Origin: Gammaproteobacteria bacterium
GTDB lineage: Bacteria; Pseudomonadota; Gammaproteobacteria; Xanthomonadales; SZUA-36
Direction: 5' to 3'
Length of the DNA: 64,000 bases
Assembly: GCA_024279945.1 (NCBI GenBank)
Contig: JAJRRA010000007.1
Location: 19,858 to 83,857 of the forward strand
Part shown: piece by piece, positions 26,664 to 36,247 of the stretch
Numbering within the stretch: position 1 is the first letter of the stretch
Layout: each line of letters begins with the position of its first letter
The notes under the pieces: model-generated
Told to the model about the DNA's origin: nothing
Databases searched by the model: none
The model's input: only the letters and a program-made list of their open reading frames with translations
Translations under genes and position numbers: made by a program

Positions 26664-29600
26664 TTAATCCAGGTCCAGCAGATCGGCATTCCCACCAACC
26701 GCGGCGGTGTTAACGGTCAGCGTACGTTCCGTTGCAAAGCGGAACATGTAATGTGGACCTCCAGCTTTCGGTCCGGTTCCGGACAGCCGTTCTCCACCAA
26801 AAGGCTGCACACCCACGACTGCGCCGATCATATTGCGGTTAACGTAGCGATTTCCGGCTCGAATCTGCTCGGAAATGTACTGCTGTGTGCGGTCTATTCT
26901 ACTGTGTACACCCAGGGTAAGGCCGTAACCGGTGCTGTTAACATCCTCAATCACCCGGTCAAGATCACGGGCGCGGTAACGGATAATATGCAGAATCGGT
27001 CCAAACACCTCGCGTTCGAGTCGCTTGATGGTATCTATTTCGAAAGCACAGGGTGCGAAAAAATGACCATCCAGTTTCCTTGGCATGGGTGTCCTGGCAA
27101 TCAGCCTGCCTTCATTTTCCATGCGCTGCGCATGTGTCTGCAAGGTGTCCAGCGCGACTTGATCGATCACCGGGCCAACATCCGTGGCCAGCATTCCCGG
27201 ATCACCGATCACCAACTCATTCATCGCGCCCGCCAGCAAATCCATTATCCGATCCGCAACATCATCCTGCAAATACAGAACTCTCAGTGCGGAGCAGCGC
27301 TGACCCGCGCTGTGGAATGCACTGCTGATGACATCAAGAACGACCTGCTCCGGGAGTGCTGAACTGTCAACCAGCATGGTGTTCTGACCACCGGTTTCAG
27401 CGATCAACGTGGCGATGGGCGCATCCCTGCCCGCCAGGGCGCGATTGATCAGTCTTGCAGTCTCGGTGGAACCGGTGAACGCCACACCGTCAATGCGCGG
27501 ATCTGCGGTCAGCATGGCACCAACCGATACCCCGTCACCCGGCAGCAACTGGAGTGCGCGTTTCGGCACACCCGCACGGTGCATCAGGGAAACAGCCAGT
27601 GATGCAATAGCCGGTGTCTGCTCCGCCGGCTTGGCGAGCACCGTATTGCCGGCTGCCAGGGCGGCGCTGACCTGACCGGTGAAAATAGCCAGGGGAAAAT
27701 TCCAGGGGCTGATACAGACAAATACACCCTTGCCGTGCAAACTCAGTTCATTGTGTTCACCCGTAGGGCCGGGCAAGATCGTGGGTGAAGTAAAGTTTTT
27801 TTGGGCCTGCAAAGCGTAATATCTCAGAAAATCAACTGCTTCTCGAATTTCAGATATTGAGTCATGAACCGTTTTTCCAGCCTCTCTGGCGCACAAGGCC
27901 ATCAGTTCCGGCTGGTTTTCCTCCATCAGGTCCGCTGCTTTTTTCAGCATGCTGGCCCTTTCACCTGCTGCAGTCTGATCCCATTCAACCGCATACGCGC
28001 GGGCATCGGCAATAGCCTGATCCACTTGCACTTCACTGCTGTGATAAACCCGTCCCACCGAATCAGAAAACCTGGCTGGATTGACGATTGCTTGTGACGG
28101 GCCTTTTTCACCAGACGCACTGGCCAGCAAGGGAACAACATCCCAACGACTGTGGGCAAACGGCTGCATGGAAAGCGCCAACATATTCTGCTCGAGCCCG
28201 CTGGCCAGGTTCACACCGGATGAATTCAATCGCTCATCACCGTACAGGTTCCGGGGCAAGGGGATGGCAGGATGGGGGATGGGATCAGTACGGGATACCC
28301 TCTCTACCGGATCTTCCGCGACCTCTTCCACTGGCAGGCCTTCGTCTACCAGACGGTTGACAAAAGACTGATTCGCACCGTTTTCCAGCAGGCGACGCAC
28401 CAGGTAAGGCAACAGGTCTTCGTGATTACCCACCGGCGCATAGACCCGGCAGGCATGGCGAAATCCTTCCTGCGACATGACAATGCCGTACAGATCTTCG
28501 CCCATGCCGTGAAGGCGCTGGAACTCGTAATCCCGGCGGTCGCCCGCCAGTTCTGTGACCATGGCGATGGTATGCGCATTGTGGGTGGCGAACTGGGGGT
28601 AGAAAGCCTGCCGGTTAGCGAGCACCTTCCTCGCACAGGCGATATAGGAAACATCCGTATTGGCCTTGCGGGTAAACACCGGGTAGCCCTGGAAACCTTC
28701 TACCTGGGCATGCTTGATTTCGGTATCCCAGTATGCCCCCTTCACCAGGCGAATCGGAATTCTCTGGCCCGTGCGTGAAGAAAGCTCAGCCAGCCAGTCA
28801 ATAAGTGAATCTGCCCGTTTCTGGTAAGTTTGCAGGGCCAGGCCCAGACCATTCCAACCTTTGAGACTGGGATCGCGTAGTACCTGGCTGAACACATCGA
28901 CCGTCAACATCAGGCGATCGGCTTCCTCGGTGTCAATAGTCAGCGCCATCTGATTGGCCATCGCCATCTGCGCCAACTCCAGCACTCGCGGAACGATCTC
29001 GCGCAGAACCCGCTGGCGCTGGCTGAATTCAAAGCGTGGATGAAGTGCCGAGAGTTTTACTGAAATACTCGCTGCGGCAAATATGTCTTGTGGTTTATCA
29101 CGTGAACCGATTGCCGTAATTGCCTTGCGGTAAGCATCCTGATAGCGGTCTGCATCTTCAGCCGCCAGCGCCGCTTCACCCAGCATGTCGAAGGAATACC
29201 GGTAGATCCGGTTTTTTTTCTGCAATGCCCGATCCAGTGCCTTGTCAATGGTCCGGCCCATCACGTACTGATGGCCCATGATGCGCATGGCCTGACGGAT
29301 CGCGGTGCGCACCATCGGTTCACCGCTGCGGTTGATCAACCGCCCCAGTGTGTGCCTGAGACTGTTACGGGTATTTCCAGACAAGGCCACGAGTTTGCCG
29401 GTCAGCATCAGGCCCCAGGTTCCAGCGTTAACCAGGATGGACGAACTTTTTCCCAGATGGGACTCCCAGTCGGCATCACCCAGTTTGTCGGCAATCAGCT
29501 TTTCCGCCGTTTCGTCATCAGGAATCCGCAGCAGGGCTTCGGCGAGGCACATCAGCACAACACCTTCCTCGGAAGACAGGTCGTATTCCTGCATAAATGC

Positions 29601-29831
29601 ATCCAGCAGACCCTGCTCGGCTTTCTTCGCCCGGACAGCACTGACCAGAGAGCAGGCCCGCTGATTCACGCGTTCCATGGCAGCAGACCCAAGCCGGGCT
29701 GAGGCAAGCAGTTCTCTTACCAGCTTGGACTCATCAGCGTGGTAGTGACGGTCGATTTCAGCCCGCAACGGTTCAGGTCTTGCAAGCTCTGAATCAAGAA
29801 AATCAGAGGCCTGGCGGTCGTTCAAAGTCAT
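26664..29831 (-). CDS. putA: Bifunctional proline dehydrogenase / L-glutamate gamma-semialdehyde dehydrogenase PutA
   Basis: Oxidises proline to glutamate through P5C in two linked active sites, passing electrons to quinone and NAD+. The FAD-dependent proline dehydrogenase barrel spans roughly residues 80-480 (SVKLSALHPRFE, RLVKGAYWDTEIK, ATHNAHTIA). The aldehyde dehydrogenase spans about 560-1040, with PWNFPLAIFTGQVSAALAAGN, ETGGQNTMLVDSS and the catalytic cysteine in HSAGQRCSALR. At 1055 residues it is the short form: there is no N-terminal ribbon-helix-helix DNA-binding domain (the first residues are DRQASDFLDSEL) and no long C-terminal extra domain, so it should not repress its own gene. 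It is followed closely by gspA. Confidence 0.97.
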   Translation of the reverse strand: MTLNDRQASDFLDSELARPEPLRAEIDRHYHADESKLVRELLASARLGSAAMERVNQRACSLVSAVRAKKAEQGLLDAFMQEYDLSSEEGVVLMCLAEALLRIPDDETAEKLIADKLGDADWESHLGKSSSILVNAGTWGLMLTGKLVALSGNTRNSLRHTLGRLINRSGEPMVRTAIRQAMRIMGHQYVMGRTIDKALDRALQKKNRIYRYSFDMLGEAALAAEDADRYQDAYRKAITAIGSRDKPQDIFAAASISVKLSALHPRFEFSQRQRVLREIVPRVLELAQMAMANQMALTIDTEEADRLMLTVDVFSQVLRDPSLKGWNGLGLALQTYQKRADSLIDWLAELSSRTGQRIPIRLVKGAYWDTEIKHAQVEGFQGYPVFTRKANTDVSYIACARKVLANRQAFYPQFATHNAHTIAMVTELAGDRRDYEFQRLHGMGEDLYGIVMSQEGFRHACRVYAPVGNHEDLLPYLVRRLLENGANQSFVNRLVDEGLPVEEVAEDPVERVSRTDPIPHPAIPLPRNLYGDERLNSSGVNLASGLEQNMLALSMQPFAHSRWDVVPLLASASGEKGPSQAIVNPARFSDSVGRVYHSSEVQVDQAIADARAYAVEWDQTAAGERASMLKKAADLMEENQPELMALCAREAGKTVHDSISEIREAVDFLRYYALQAQKNFTSPTILPGPTGEHNELSLHGKGVFVCISPWNFPLAIFTGQVSAALAAGNTVLAKPAEQTPAIASLAVSLMHRAGVPKRALQLLPGDGVSVGAMLTADPRIDGVAFTGSTETARLINRALAGRDAPIATLIAETGGQNTMLVDSSALPEQVVLDVISSAFHSAGQRCSALRVLYLQDDVADRIMDLLAGAMNELVIGDPGMLATDVGPVIDQVALDTLQTHAQRMENEGRLIARTPMPRKLDGHFFAPCAFEIDTIKRLEREVFGPILHIIRYRARDLDRVIEDVNSTGYGLTLGVHSRIDRTQQYISEQIRAGNRYVNRNMIGAVVGVQPFGGERLSGTGPKAGGPHYMFRFATERTLTVNTAAVGGNADLLDLD

Positions 29832-29952
29832 TCTCCCAGAACCAATAAAAAGCTGCTGTCAGTTTACTCTCAGGGCACCAACAAGAAAACGTAACAGGAA
29901 ATTTTCTTGCTCAATGCTTGACATGGCGGATACAATTGGCCGCTTGAAGTTT

Positions 29953-29982
29953 ACCTTACCGGTACTTTGGCCCGGTAAAGGT
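29953..29982 (+). repeat. Hairpin-forming inverted repeat upstream of the cox operon
   Basis: ACCTTACCGG and CCGGTAAAGGT pair as a stem of ten base pairs with one bulge and a 9-nt loop. It lies in the 265-bp gap between putA and coxB, about 115 bp upstream of coxB. It has no following T run, so a leader structure or operator is more likely than a terminator. A possible promoter (TTGCTC, 18 bp, TACAAT) lies just upstream of it. Confidence 0.35.
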
Positions 29983-30096
29983 GTTGGTCAATCCGCTTGA
30001 AAGCGTTGCTGTGATTGGCTTGATAGATAAAATATAAAAAGATCGAAAAGTACGGCGCCATAAGGGCGTATAAATTTCTTGAGGCAGAAAATCCCG

Positions 30097-31257
30097 ATGA
30101 AGAAGCAAAATACTTTCATTGTTGCCGCCGCTGTAACAGCAGCAGTGATTGCCGCCTTCTGGTTATTACTGGCCGCACCCAGTTACACCGGAAACGCAAT
30201 TAACATGACTCAGGGTGTGACCACCCAGTCTGCAATCAACTATCAATTGCACATGACGGTCCTGTGGGTCTGTGTCGTGATCGGTGTGATTGTATTCAGC
30301 GCCATGTTTTCCTCAATCGTACTCCATCGCAAATCCAGGGATCACGAGGCAGCACAATTCTCACACAGCACCGGGGCGGAGATCATCTGGACCATTATCC
30401 CCATTTTGATCCTGGTTGTGATCGCCATTCCCGCCACCAAGGCATTGGTCAATATGGAAGTGGCGCCTGAAACCGAAATGACGGTGAAAATCACCGGGTT
30501 TCAGTGGCGCTGGAAATATCAATACGTGGAAGACGACATCCAGTTCATTTCTTCCCTCGATGCCGTTTCAAATGCTGCCCGCCGCCTTGCATCGGGTACA
30601 AACCCCCGTTCTGTCGACAACTACCTGCTGGAAGTGGATCACCCTCTGGTCCTTCCGGCGAACACCAAAATCAAGTTCCTGATCACGGCCGATGACGTGA
30701 TTCATTCCTGGTGGGTTCCGGCGCTCGGCTGGAAACGTGACGCGATACCCGGCTTTATCAATGAGGCCTGGACTGAAATCCTGGAACCGGGAACCTACCG
30801 CGGCCAGTGTGCAGAATTGTGTGGCAAGGACCATGGCTTCATGCCCATTGTTCTGAAGGTGCTGCCAAAGGCTGAATACAGGCAGTGGGTACAGCAACAG
30901 AAAACCCACATGGTTACTCAGCAGGCAGACATTGAACGCCTGTGGAGTCGCGAAGAACTGATGAAACTGGGTGAAAATGTGTATGCCTCACAATGTGCCG
31001 CCTGCCATCAATCAGACGGCATGGGGCTTGCACCCGCATTCCCAGCCCTGGCCGGAAGCAGTGTAGCCAATGGCCCGGTCAGTGAACATATCGATATTGT
31101 TCTCAATGGACGGGACGGCACGGCGATGCACGCTCTGGGAAATATGCTTTCCGCAGCAGATATTGCCGCCACACTAACCTATACACGAAATGCCTTTGGC
31201 AATACGTCGGGTGACGTGGTTCAGCCCCGGACCATATACCGTATCAAGAACGGATAA
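30097..31257 (+). CDS. coxB: Cytochrome c oxidase subunit II with C-terminal cytochrome c domain
   Basis: Electron-entry subunit of an aa3-type terminal oxidase. An N-terminal signal-anchor ([20 protein letters not shown]) and two transmembrane helices are followed by the CuA cupredoxin domain, with ligands in [14 protein letters not shown] (C238, C242, H246). A fused class I cytochrome c domain has the heme site CAACHQ (C300, C303, H304), so the protein is of the caa3 kind and has 386 residues. I use ATG 30097 after a GAGG; a TTG 18 bases earlier is also in frame. It is the first gene of the cox cluster. Confidence 0.95.
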   Translation: MKKQNTFIVAAAVTAAVIAAFWLLLAAPSYTGNAINMTQGVTTQSAINYQLHMTVLWVCVVIGVIVFSAMFSSIVLHRKSRDHEAAQFSHSTGAEIIWTIIPILILVVIAIPATKALVNMEVAPETEMTVKITGFQWRWKYQYVEDDIQFISSLDAVSNAARRLASGTNPRSVDNYLLEVDHPLVLPANTKIKFLITADDVIHSWWVPALGWKRDAIPGFINEAWTEILEPGTYRGQCAELCGKDHGFMPIVLKVLPKAEYRQWVQQQKTHMVTQQADIERLWSREELMKLGENVYASQCAACHQSDGMGLAPAFPALAGSSVANGPVSEHIDIVLNGRDGTAMHALGNMLSAADIAATLTYTRNAFGNTSGDVVQPRTIYRIKNG

Positions 31258-31276
31258 ATACACAGGAAATAAATTC

Positions 31277-32905
31277 ATGAGTAACGAAAACACTCATAAG
31301 CACGCGCATGCGCACGACCATCACGATGACAAGCCCACCGGTTTTCTGAACCGCTGGCTGTTCACCACCAACCATAAAGACATCGGTACGCTTTACCTGA
31401 TTTTGGCCCTGGTGATGTTCTTTGTCGGTGGCGCTATGGCGATGATTATCCGGGCTGAATTATTCATGCCGGGATTGCAACTGGTTGAGCCGGATTTCTT
31501 CAACCAGATGACCACCATGCACGCACTGATCATGGTATTCGGCGCCGTCATGCCTGCCTGGGTGGGCTTTGCCAACTGGATGATCCCGATGATGATCGGC
31601 GCGCCCGACATGGCCCTGCCCCGGCTGAACAACTGGAGTTTCTGGATCCTGCCGTTCGCTTTCACCATGCTCGCAAGCACACTATTCATGGATTCGGGCG
31701 GTCCGGCAGCAGGCTGGACCCTGTATCCACCGTTAAGCCTTCAGGGTGGCCAGAGCTTTGCATTTGTTGTTTTTTCCATCCACATGATGGGCATTTCTTC
31801 CATCATGGGAGCCATTAATGTGATCGCAACCATCCTGAACATGCGAGCGCCTGGTATGGGCTTGCTGCGGATGCCACTGTTTGTCTGGACCTGGCTAATC
31901 ACGGCTTTTCTGCTGATTGCCGTGATGCCGGTTCTGGCAGGTGCTGTCACCATGTTATTGACCGATCATTTCTTCGCCACCAGTTTCTTTAACGCAGCCG
32001 GTGGCGGTGACCCCGTGATGTTCCAGCACATTTTCTGGTTCTTTGGCCATCCGGAGGTCTACATTCTGATTTTGCCGGCATTCGGCGTGGTTTCCGAAAT
32101 TATCCCGACTTTTGCGCGCAAGCCGCTGTTTGGTTACTCGGCCATGGTTTATGCAACGGCCAGCATCGCGTTCCTGTCATTCATTGTCTGGGCTCACCAC
32201 ATGTTCACGGTCGGCATGCCATTGACCGGTGAGTTGTTCTTCATGTATGCCACCATGCTGATCGCCATTCCAACCGGCGTGAAAGTTTTCAATTGGGTCA
32301 GCACCATGTGGAAGGGATCAATGACCTTTGAAACACCGATGCTTTTCGCCATCGGTTTTGTTGTGTTGTTTACCATTGGCGGCTTATCCGGCCTGATGCT
32401 GGCGATTGCTTCGGTCGATCTGCAATACCACGATACCTATTTTGTAGTCGCGCATTTCCACTATGTTCTGGTACCGGGTTCCGTATTTGCACTGATGGCT
32501 GGCACCTATTACTGGCTGCCCAAGTGGACCGGACACATGTACTCCGAGAAATGGGGCAAGATCCACTTCTGGCTGTCAGCGATTTCCGTCAACATCCTGT
32601 TTTTCCCCCAACATTACCTGGGCCTTGCCGGCATGCCCAGGCGCATTCCGGACTACTCCACCCAGTTTGCAGATTTCAATATGATTTCTTCGATTGGTGG
32701 CTTTATTTTTGGTGCATCACAGCTGATTTTCCTCGGCGTGATCATCCACTGTGTCTACAAGAGCCGGGTTAAAGCACCTGGCCGGGTCTGGGAGGGCGCC
32801 AAGGGCCTGGAATGGACCCTGTCATCACCACCGCCCTACCATTCTTTCAATACGCCGCCGGTGATTGATTCGACCACGGTTGCGCATGCTGAGGGGACCC
32901 ATTGA
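31277..32905 (+). CDS. coxA: Cytochrome c oxidase subunit I
   Basis: Catalytic heme-copper subunit of 542 residues with twelve transmembrane helices, which reduces O2 to water and pumps protons. Visible signatures: [12 protein letters not shown] at the start of helix 1, [16 protein letters not shown] with a heme a ligand, [17 protein letters not shown] with the CuB histidine and cross-linked tyrosine, [11 protein letters not shown] with the CuB pair, and [15 protein letters not shown] with the heme ligands. The N-terminus carries an unusual His/Asp-rich tail ([12 protein letters not shown]). The ATG follows AGGAAATAAATTC, and the start lies 19 bp after coxB. Confidence 0.97.
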   Translation: MSNENTHKHAHAHDHHDDKPTGFLNRWLFTTNHKDIGTLYLILALVMFFVGGAMAMIIRAELFMPGLQLVEPDFFNQMTTMHALIMVFGAVMPAWVGFANWMIPMMIGAPDMALPRLNNWSFWILPFAFTMLASTLFMDSGGPAAGWTLYPPLSLQGGQSFAFVVFSIHMMGISSIMGAINVIATILNMRAPGMGLLRMPLFVWTWLITAFLLIAVMPVLAGAVTMLLTDHFFATSFFNAAGGGDPVMFQHIFWFFGHPEVYILILPAFGVVSEIIPTFARKPLFGYSAMVYATASIAFLSFIVWAHHMFTVGMPLTGELFFMYATMLIAIPTGVKVFNWVSTMWKGSMTFETPMLFAIGFVVLFTIGGLSGLMLAIASVDLQYHDTYFVVAHFHYVLVPGSVFALMAGTYYWLPKWTGHMYSEKWGKIHFWLSAISVNILFFPQHYLGLAGMPRRIPDYSTQFADFNMISSIGGFIFGASQLIFLGVIIHCVYKSRVKAPGRVWEGAKGLEWTLSSPPPYHSFNTPPVIDSTTVAHAEGTH

Positions 32906-32913
32906 GCGCGGGA

Positions 32914-33042
32914 ATGGAAATGGCGGGCCAGGATGATTTCAAGAAGCGGCGCAGACAGGCCGTGAAAACCGCCTGGTTACTGGCAGCCATTGCCACCCTG
33001 ATTTTCATCGCCTTCATCCTTTCAGGGGTGCTGGGGTCTTGA
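32914..33042 (+). CDS. Small single-pass membrane protein of the cox operon
   Basis: A 42-residue protein between coxA and ctaG, with the form of the small cytochrome oxidase assembly proteins seen at this position in other proteobacteria. A basic cytoplasmic head (FKKRRRQAVKTAW) is followed by one hydrophobic helix (LLAAIATLIFIAFILSGVLG). The stop codon is one base before the ctaG start. A TTG at 32902 that overlaps the coxA stop would add four residues. Codon phase, topology and spacing support a real gene; the family assignment is by analogy. Confidence 0.65.
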   Translation: MEMAGQDDFKKRRRQAVKTAWLLAAIATLIFIAFILSGVLGS

Positions 33043-33043
33043 C

Positions 33044-33652
33044 ATGAACCAGCCTGAACACATTGAAGGCCGGAACATACACCGGAAACTGGTCCGGAAA
33101 CTGGTGTTACTGGCGGTTGCAATGTTCGGTTTTGGCTTTGCGCTGTGGCCTCTGTACAACGTGTTCTGCGATCTGACGGGGCTGGGTGGACGGGGCGTAC
33201 AGGTGGTGGAAAACGCCGGAGTTCTTGAGCAATCAGCCCGGCAGATCAAGATCCGCTTTGACGCCAACGTCAATTCCAGCCTGCCATGGGAATTCGAGGC
33301 CAAAGAAAAAGCCGCGATGGTCCCTCTGGGAGAAATGAACGAGGCCCTTTATGTGGCCATGAATCCCACTGATACAGTTATGGTGGGCCAGGCAATTTAC
33401 AATGTGACTCCGCCGGAAGCCAGCCTCTATTTTGTCAAAACCGAGTGCTTTTGCTTTACGCTGCAGGTATTGCAGGCAAAGGAAAGCAGGGAAATGCCGG
33501 TGTACTACTTTATCCAGGCCGACCTTCCCGAGTACATAAAGGAAATAACCCTTTCCTATACCTTTTTCAGGAACACAAGTGCGGATGCTGTGGCATTGAG
33601 TGACGATGAGACATCATCTGCGCGTACAGTTTTGAAAGACCGCCCAAAGTAA
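33044..33652 (+). CDS. ctaG: Cytochrome c oxidase assembly protein CtaG/Cox11
   Basis: Membrane-anchored copper chaperone that delivers Cu to the CuB centre of subunit I. The 202 residues have one N-terminal transmembrane helix (KLVLLAVAMFGFGFALWPLYNVFCDLTG) seen here as VLLAVAMFGFGFALWPLY, then a periplasmic immunoglobulin-like domain. The copper-binding CFCF motif is present in KTECFCFTLQVL, and the conserved cysteine in YNVFCDLTG at the membrane edge. It sits between coxA and coxC, its usual place. Confidence 0.96.
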   Translation: MNQPEHIEGRNIHRKLVRKLVLLAVAMFGFGFALWPLYNVFCDLTGLGGRGVQVVENAGVLEQSARQIKIRFDANVNSSLPWEFEAKEKAAMVPLGEMNEALYVAMNPTDTVMVGQAIYNVTPPEASLYFVKTECFCFTLQVLQAKESREMPVYYFIQADLPEYIKEITLSYTFFRNTSADAVALSDDETSSARTVLKDRPK

Positions 33653-33677
33653 CCAGACTTAATGACGAGGTTTGTGG

Positions 33678-34547
33678 ATGTCACATCACGCTAGCGATTC
33701 TTACTACGTACCACACGGCACCCGATGGCCGATCATCGGCTCACTGGGCCTGATCACCATGATGTCCAGTGCGGCATTCTGGGTCAACAATTCAGAAGTT
33801 GCGCCCTGGACATTCCTGGCTGGCGTACTCATCCTGATCGTTATGCTTTTTGGCTGGTTCGGTGAAGTCATCCGTGAGAGCGAGTCAGGCCTGTACAACG
33901 CACAGGTGGACCAGTCTTTCCGTATGGGAATGATGTGGTTTATTTTCTCGGAAGTCATGTTTTTTGCGGTATTTTTCGGTGCCTTGTTTTATGCACGAAT
34001 GTTTGCCGTTCCGTGGCTGGGGGGAGAGGGAACCGGCGCCCTCACCAATGATCTCCTGTGGCAGGGATATTCGGCCACCTGGCCCACTGCAGGGCCCGCT
34101 GAACTGGGCGGTGAATTCCAGACCATTCCCGCTTTTGGTGTGCCGTTCATCAACACCCTTATCCTGCTTTCATCCGGCCTCACCGTCACGCTGGCCCATC
34201 ATGCGCTGAAAATGGACAATCGTCCCCGCTTGATTTTCTGGTTACTGGCAACGGTATTTTTGGGATTTTTCTTTGTCTACCTGCAAATCAGCGAATACAA
34301 GGAAGCATACCAGCACCTGGGTCTGACCCTGGGTTCCGGGATTTACGGATCAACTTTCTTTATGCTGACCGGATTTCACGGCATGCACGTTACGCTGGGC
34401 GCCATTATGCTCACGGTCATCGCCGTGCGCAGTATGCGCGGGCATTTCAAGCCTGAAAATCACTTTGGCTTTGAAGCAGTGGCCTGGTACTGGCACTTTG
34501 TGGATGTCGTGTGGCTGGGTCTGTTTATATTCGTTTACGTTTATTGA
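33678..34547 (+). CDS. coxC: Cytochrome c oxidase subunit III
   Basis: Seven-helix accessory subunit of 289 residues. Recognised by WFGEVIRESESGLYNAQVD with the conserved glutamates, the FIFSEVMFFAVFFGALFYAR-type helix (FSEVMFFAVFFGALF), FFMLTGFHGMHVTLGA and the C-terminal AVAWYWHFVDVVWLGLFIFVYVY. The ATG is seven bases after GAGG; the reading frame is open for two more codons upstream (TTG, TGG) that are probably not translated. It is the last structural gene of the plus-strand coxBA-ctaG-coxC run. Confidence 0.96.
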   Translation: MSHHASDSYYVPHGTRWPIIGSLGLITMMSSAAFWVNNSEVAPWTFLAGVLILIVMLFGWFGEVIRESESGLYNAQVDQSFRMGMMWFIFSEVMFFAVFFGALFYARMFAVPWLGGEGTGALTNDLLWQGYSATWPTAGPAELGGEFQTIPAFGVPFINTLILLSSGLTVTLAHHALKMDNRPRLIFWLLATVFLGFFFVYLQISEYKEAYQHLGLTLGSGIYGSTFFMLTGFHGMHVTLGAIMLTVIAVRSMRGHFKPENHFGFEAVAWYWHFVDVVWLGLFIFVYVY

Positions 34548-34599
34548 CGCCAATACCTGTAGTGGCAAACAGAGCCTGCCGTCTGCTGGGCTGTTCAGA

Positions 34600-34839
34600 T
34601 CACTTATCTAACTGAATGACCTGAGGCACATGAATGGGTCCACTTTTCGGCTCAATCCAGCCGAGTTGGTAAGCCCCCCAGAGAAACAGGAAGAGTACAA
34701 TGGAAAGGCTGATTCGCCAAGTCAGACGTTTAACGGTCCGGTCGCCTTCACCCTTGTCCTTTACCAGGAAAATAAGCGAAGATGCCAGACTGTAAAGTAT
34801 GGCAATTAAAAACAGGATCGTCAGAATTTTTATGACCAT
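34600..34839 (-). CDS. DUF2909 family twin-transmembrane protein
   Basis: A 79-residue membrane protein with two hydrophobic helices (IKILTILFLIAILYSLASSLIFLV and ISLSIVLFLFLWGAYQLGW, each interrupted here by only a short basic loop, KDKGEGDRTVKRLTW). DUF2909 genes are commonly found in gammaproteobacterial cox clusters, which suggests an oxidase assembly role, but this is not shown. GGAG eight bases upstream fixes the ATG; an earlier GTG overlaps that site. It is on the opposite strand from its neighbours and divergent from surf1. Confidence 0.82.
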   Translation of the reverse strand: MVIKILTILFLIAILYSLASSLIFLVKDKGEGDRTVKRLTWRISLSIVLFLFLWGAYQLGWIEPKSGPIHVPQVIQLDK

Positions 34840-34890
34840 TAAGATCACTCCAAAAAAATAGCAGTCCGCTTATTATATCTACATAAAAAA

Positions 34891-35604
34891 ATGCAATTCA
34901 AACCCTCGTTGGGACTCAGTGTTTCACTTATTACAATCGCGCTTGCCAGTCTGTGGCTGGGCAACTGGCAACTTGAACGCGAAGAAGAAAAACGACTGCT
35001 GTTTGACCAGTTCGAGCATGCCCCTTTGCTGAGCATCGAACAGGCGCTGCAACAGGGTAATCGATTTGCGCGCGTGCAGGCTTACGGGCACTTTGACGGC
35101 ACCCGCCATATACTGCTGGACAACAAAATCCTGAACGGACGGGCCGGTGTGCATGTCCTGACACCTTTTGTGCTGAGCAACGGGAGCACCATCATGGTGA
35201 ACCGGGGCTGGTTACCGCTGCCACCTGACCGTCGCCATCTGCCCCCGGTACCCACCGATTCTTTGCCCCGCACAATCAACGGCATACTCAAACAGCCATC
35301 GACAGATGGGCCGCGGCTGGGCAAGCCCGATGAACTGGTCACAGACCAGTGGCCGCAACTGGTCACCTACCTTGACCTGGAGACCGTCGGCGAAGCCCTG
35401 GGAACCACCCTGCCTCCCTGGATAATTCAGCTTGACCCCGATGATGCGGGTGGGTTCAAGGGCCGGCAATGGAAAGCGGCTGTGATGGGGCCAGAAGTTC
35501 ATGCCGCCTACGCTTTTCAATGGTTTGCCCTGTCGCTGGCAACGATTATTATCTGGCTGACACTGGGGATCCGGCGTGCGCAGCAAATAGACTCAAGCGA
35601 CTAA
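34891..35604 (+). CDS. SURF1 family cytochrome oxidase assembly protein
   Basis: A 237-residue membrane protein with one helix at each end (LITIALASLWLGNWQLERE and AYAFQWFALSLATIIIWLTLGI, of which LGNWQLER and HAAYAFQWFALS are the family signatures). The periplasmic middle has NRGWLPLPPDRR. SURF1 proteins help insert heme a into subunit I. No clear ribosome binding site precedes the ATG. The next gene starts seven bases after the stop, so it opens the surf1-ctaA-ctaB run. Confidence 0.93.
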   Translation: MQFKPSLGLSVSLITIALASLWLGNWQLEREEEKRLLFDQFEHAPLLSIEQALQQGNRFARVQAYGHFDGTRHILLDNKILNGRAGVHVLTPFVLSNGSTIMVNRGWLPLPPDRRHLPPVPTDSLPRTINGILKQPSTDGPRLGKPDELVTDQWPQLVTYLDLETVGEALGTTLPPWIIQLDPDDAGGFKGRQWKAAVMGPEVHAAYAFQWFALSLATIIIWLTLGIRRAQQIDSSD

Positions 35605-35611
35605 TCCATTC

Positions 35612-36247
35612 ATGAAATTTTCACTCTCCCCCCGTATCGCTTTGCTGATTATCGCAGCCATGTTCCTGTTTCCGCTGCTGTTGGCCTGGTTGATGTACAA
35701 CGGTTCACTGGATTTCAAGCCAGGCGCGCCCGGTAACCTCGGAACGCTGGTCCAACCCCCTGCACCGATCGACTGGTCGGCAACCACTACCCTGTCCGCC
35801 GAAAAGGGTGCGGCGGTCGAAGCTGGGCACAGTGCCGGTATTTTTGCCGAGCACTGGGTGATTCTTCAACCCGTACCGGCAGTCTGTGACGACTCCTGTC
35901 TGAAAAGAGTTTCCTACTTACGCCAGATCCACCGTGCCGCCGGCCGCCAGGCTTTGCGCATCCGGTTAGCACTTCTGCTGGAAGACAGCAGTTCGACAGA
36001 CCAGGCTCAAAATCTGCTGGCCATTTACCCACAATTTCATTTAATCCGGGATCCATCAGGGCGCTTATGGGATGCGCTGGCCGAAATTCAGCAGAATCTT
36101 GCCGGTCAGTCCGGACCGGCAAGGGGTGTCTACATAATAGACCCGCTAGGGAATATAATGATGTATTACAAAACCGGTAGTGATCCCAACTATATTAAGC
36201 AGGATCTTAAGCGGCTATTGACCTGGTCTAAACTGGACAAACAATAA
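35612..36247 (+). CDS. SCO-like membrane-anchored thioredoxin-fold protein of the cox cluster
   Basis: A 211-residue protein with an N-terminal membrane anchor (LLIIAAMFLFPLLLAWLMY) and a periplasmic domain that looks thioredoxin-like. HWVILQPVPAVCDDSC places two cysteines (C92, C96) in the C-x3-C arrangement used by SCO copper chaperones, and GVYIIDPLGNIMMYY resembles the SCO beta strand. The conserved SCO histidine before that strand is missing (GPARGVYI). A gene for such a protein is usual between surf1 and ctaA in gammaproteobacteria. It may carry copper or act as a thiol factor; the function is inferred. Its stop overlaps the ctaA start (TAATG). Confidence 0.72.
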   Translation: MKFSLSPRIALLIIAAMFLFPLLLAWLMYNGSLDFKPGAPGNLGTLVQPPAPIDWSATTTLSAEKGAAVEAGHSAGIFAEHWVILQPVPAVCDDSCLKRVSYLRQIHRAAGRQALRIRLALLLEDSSSTDQAQNLLAIYPQFHLIRDPSGRLWDALAEIQQNLAGQSGPARGVYIIDPLGNIMMYYKTGSDPNYIKQDLKRLLTWSKLDKQ

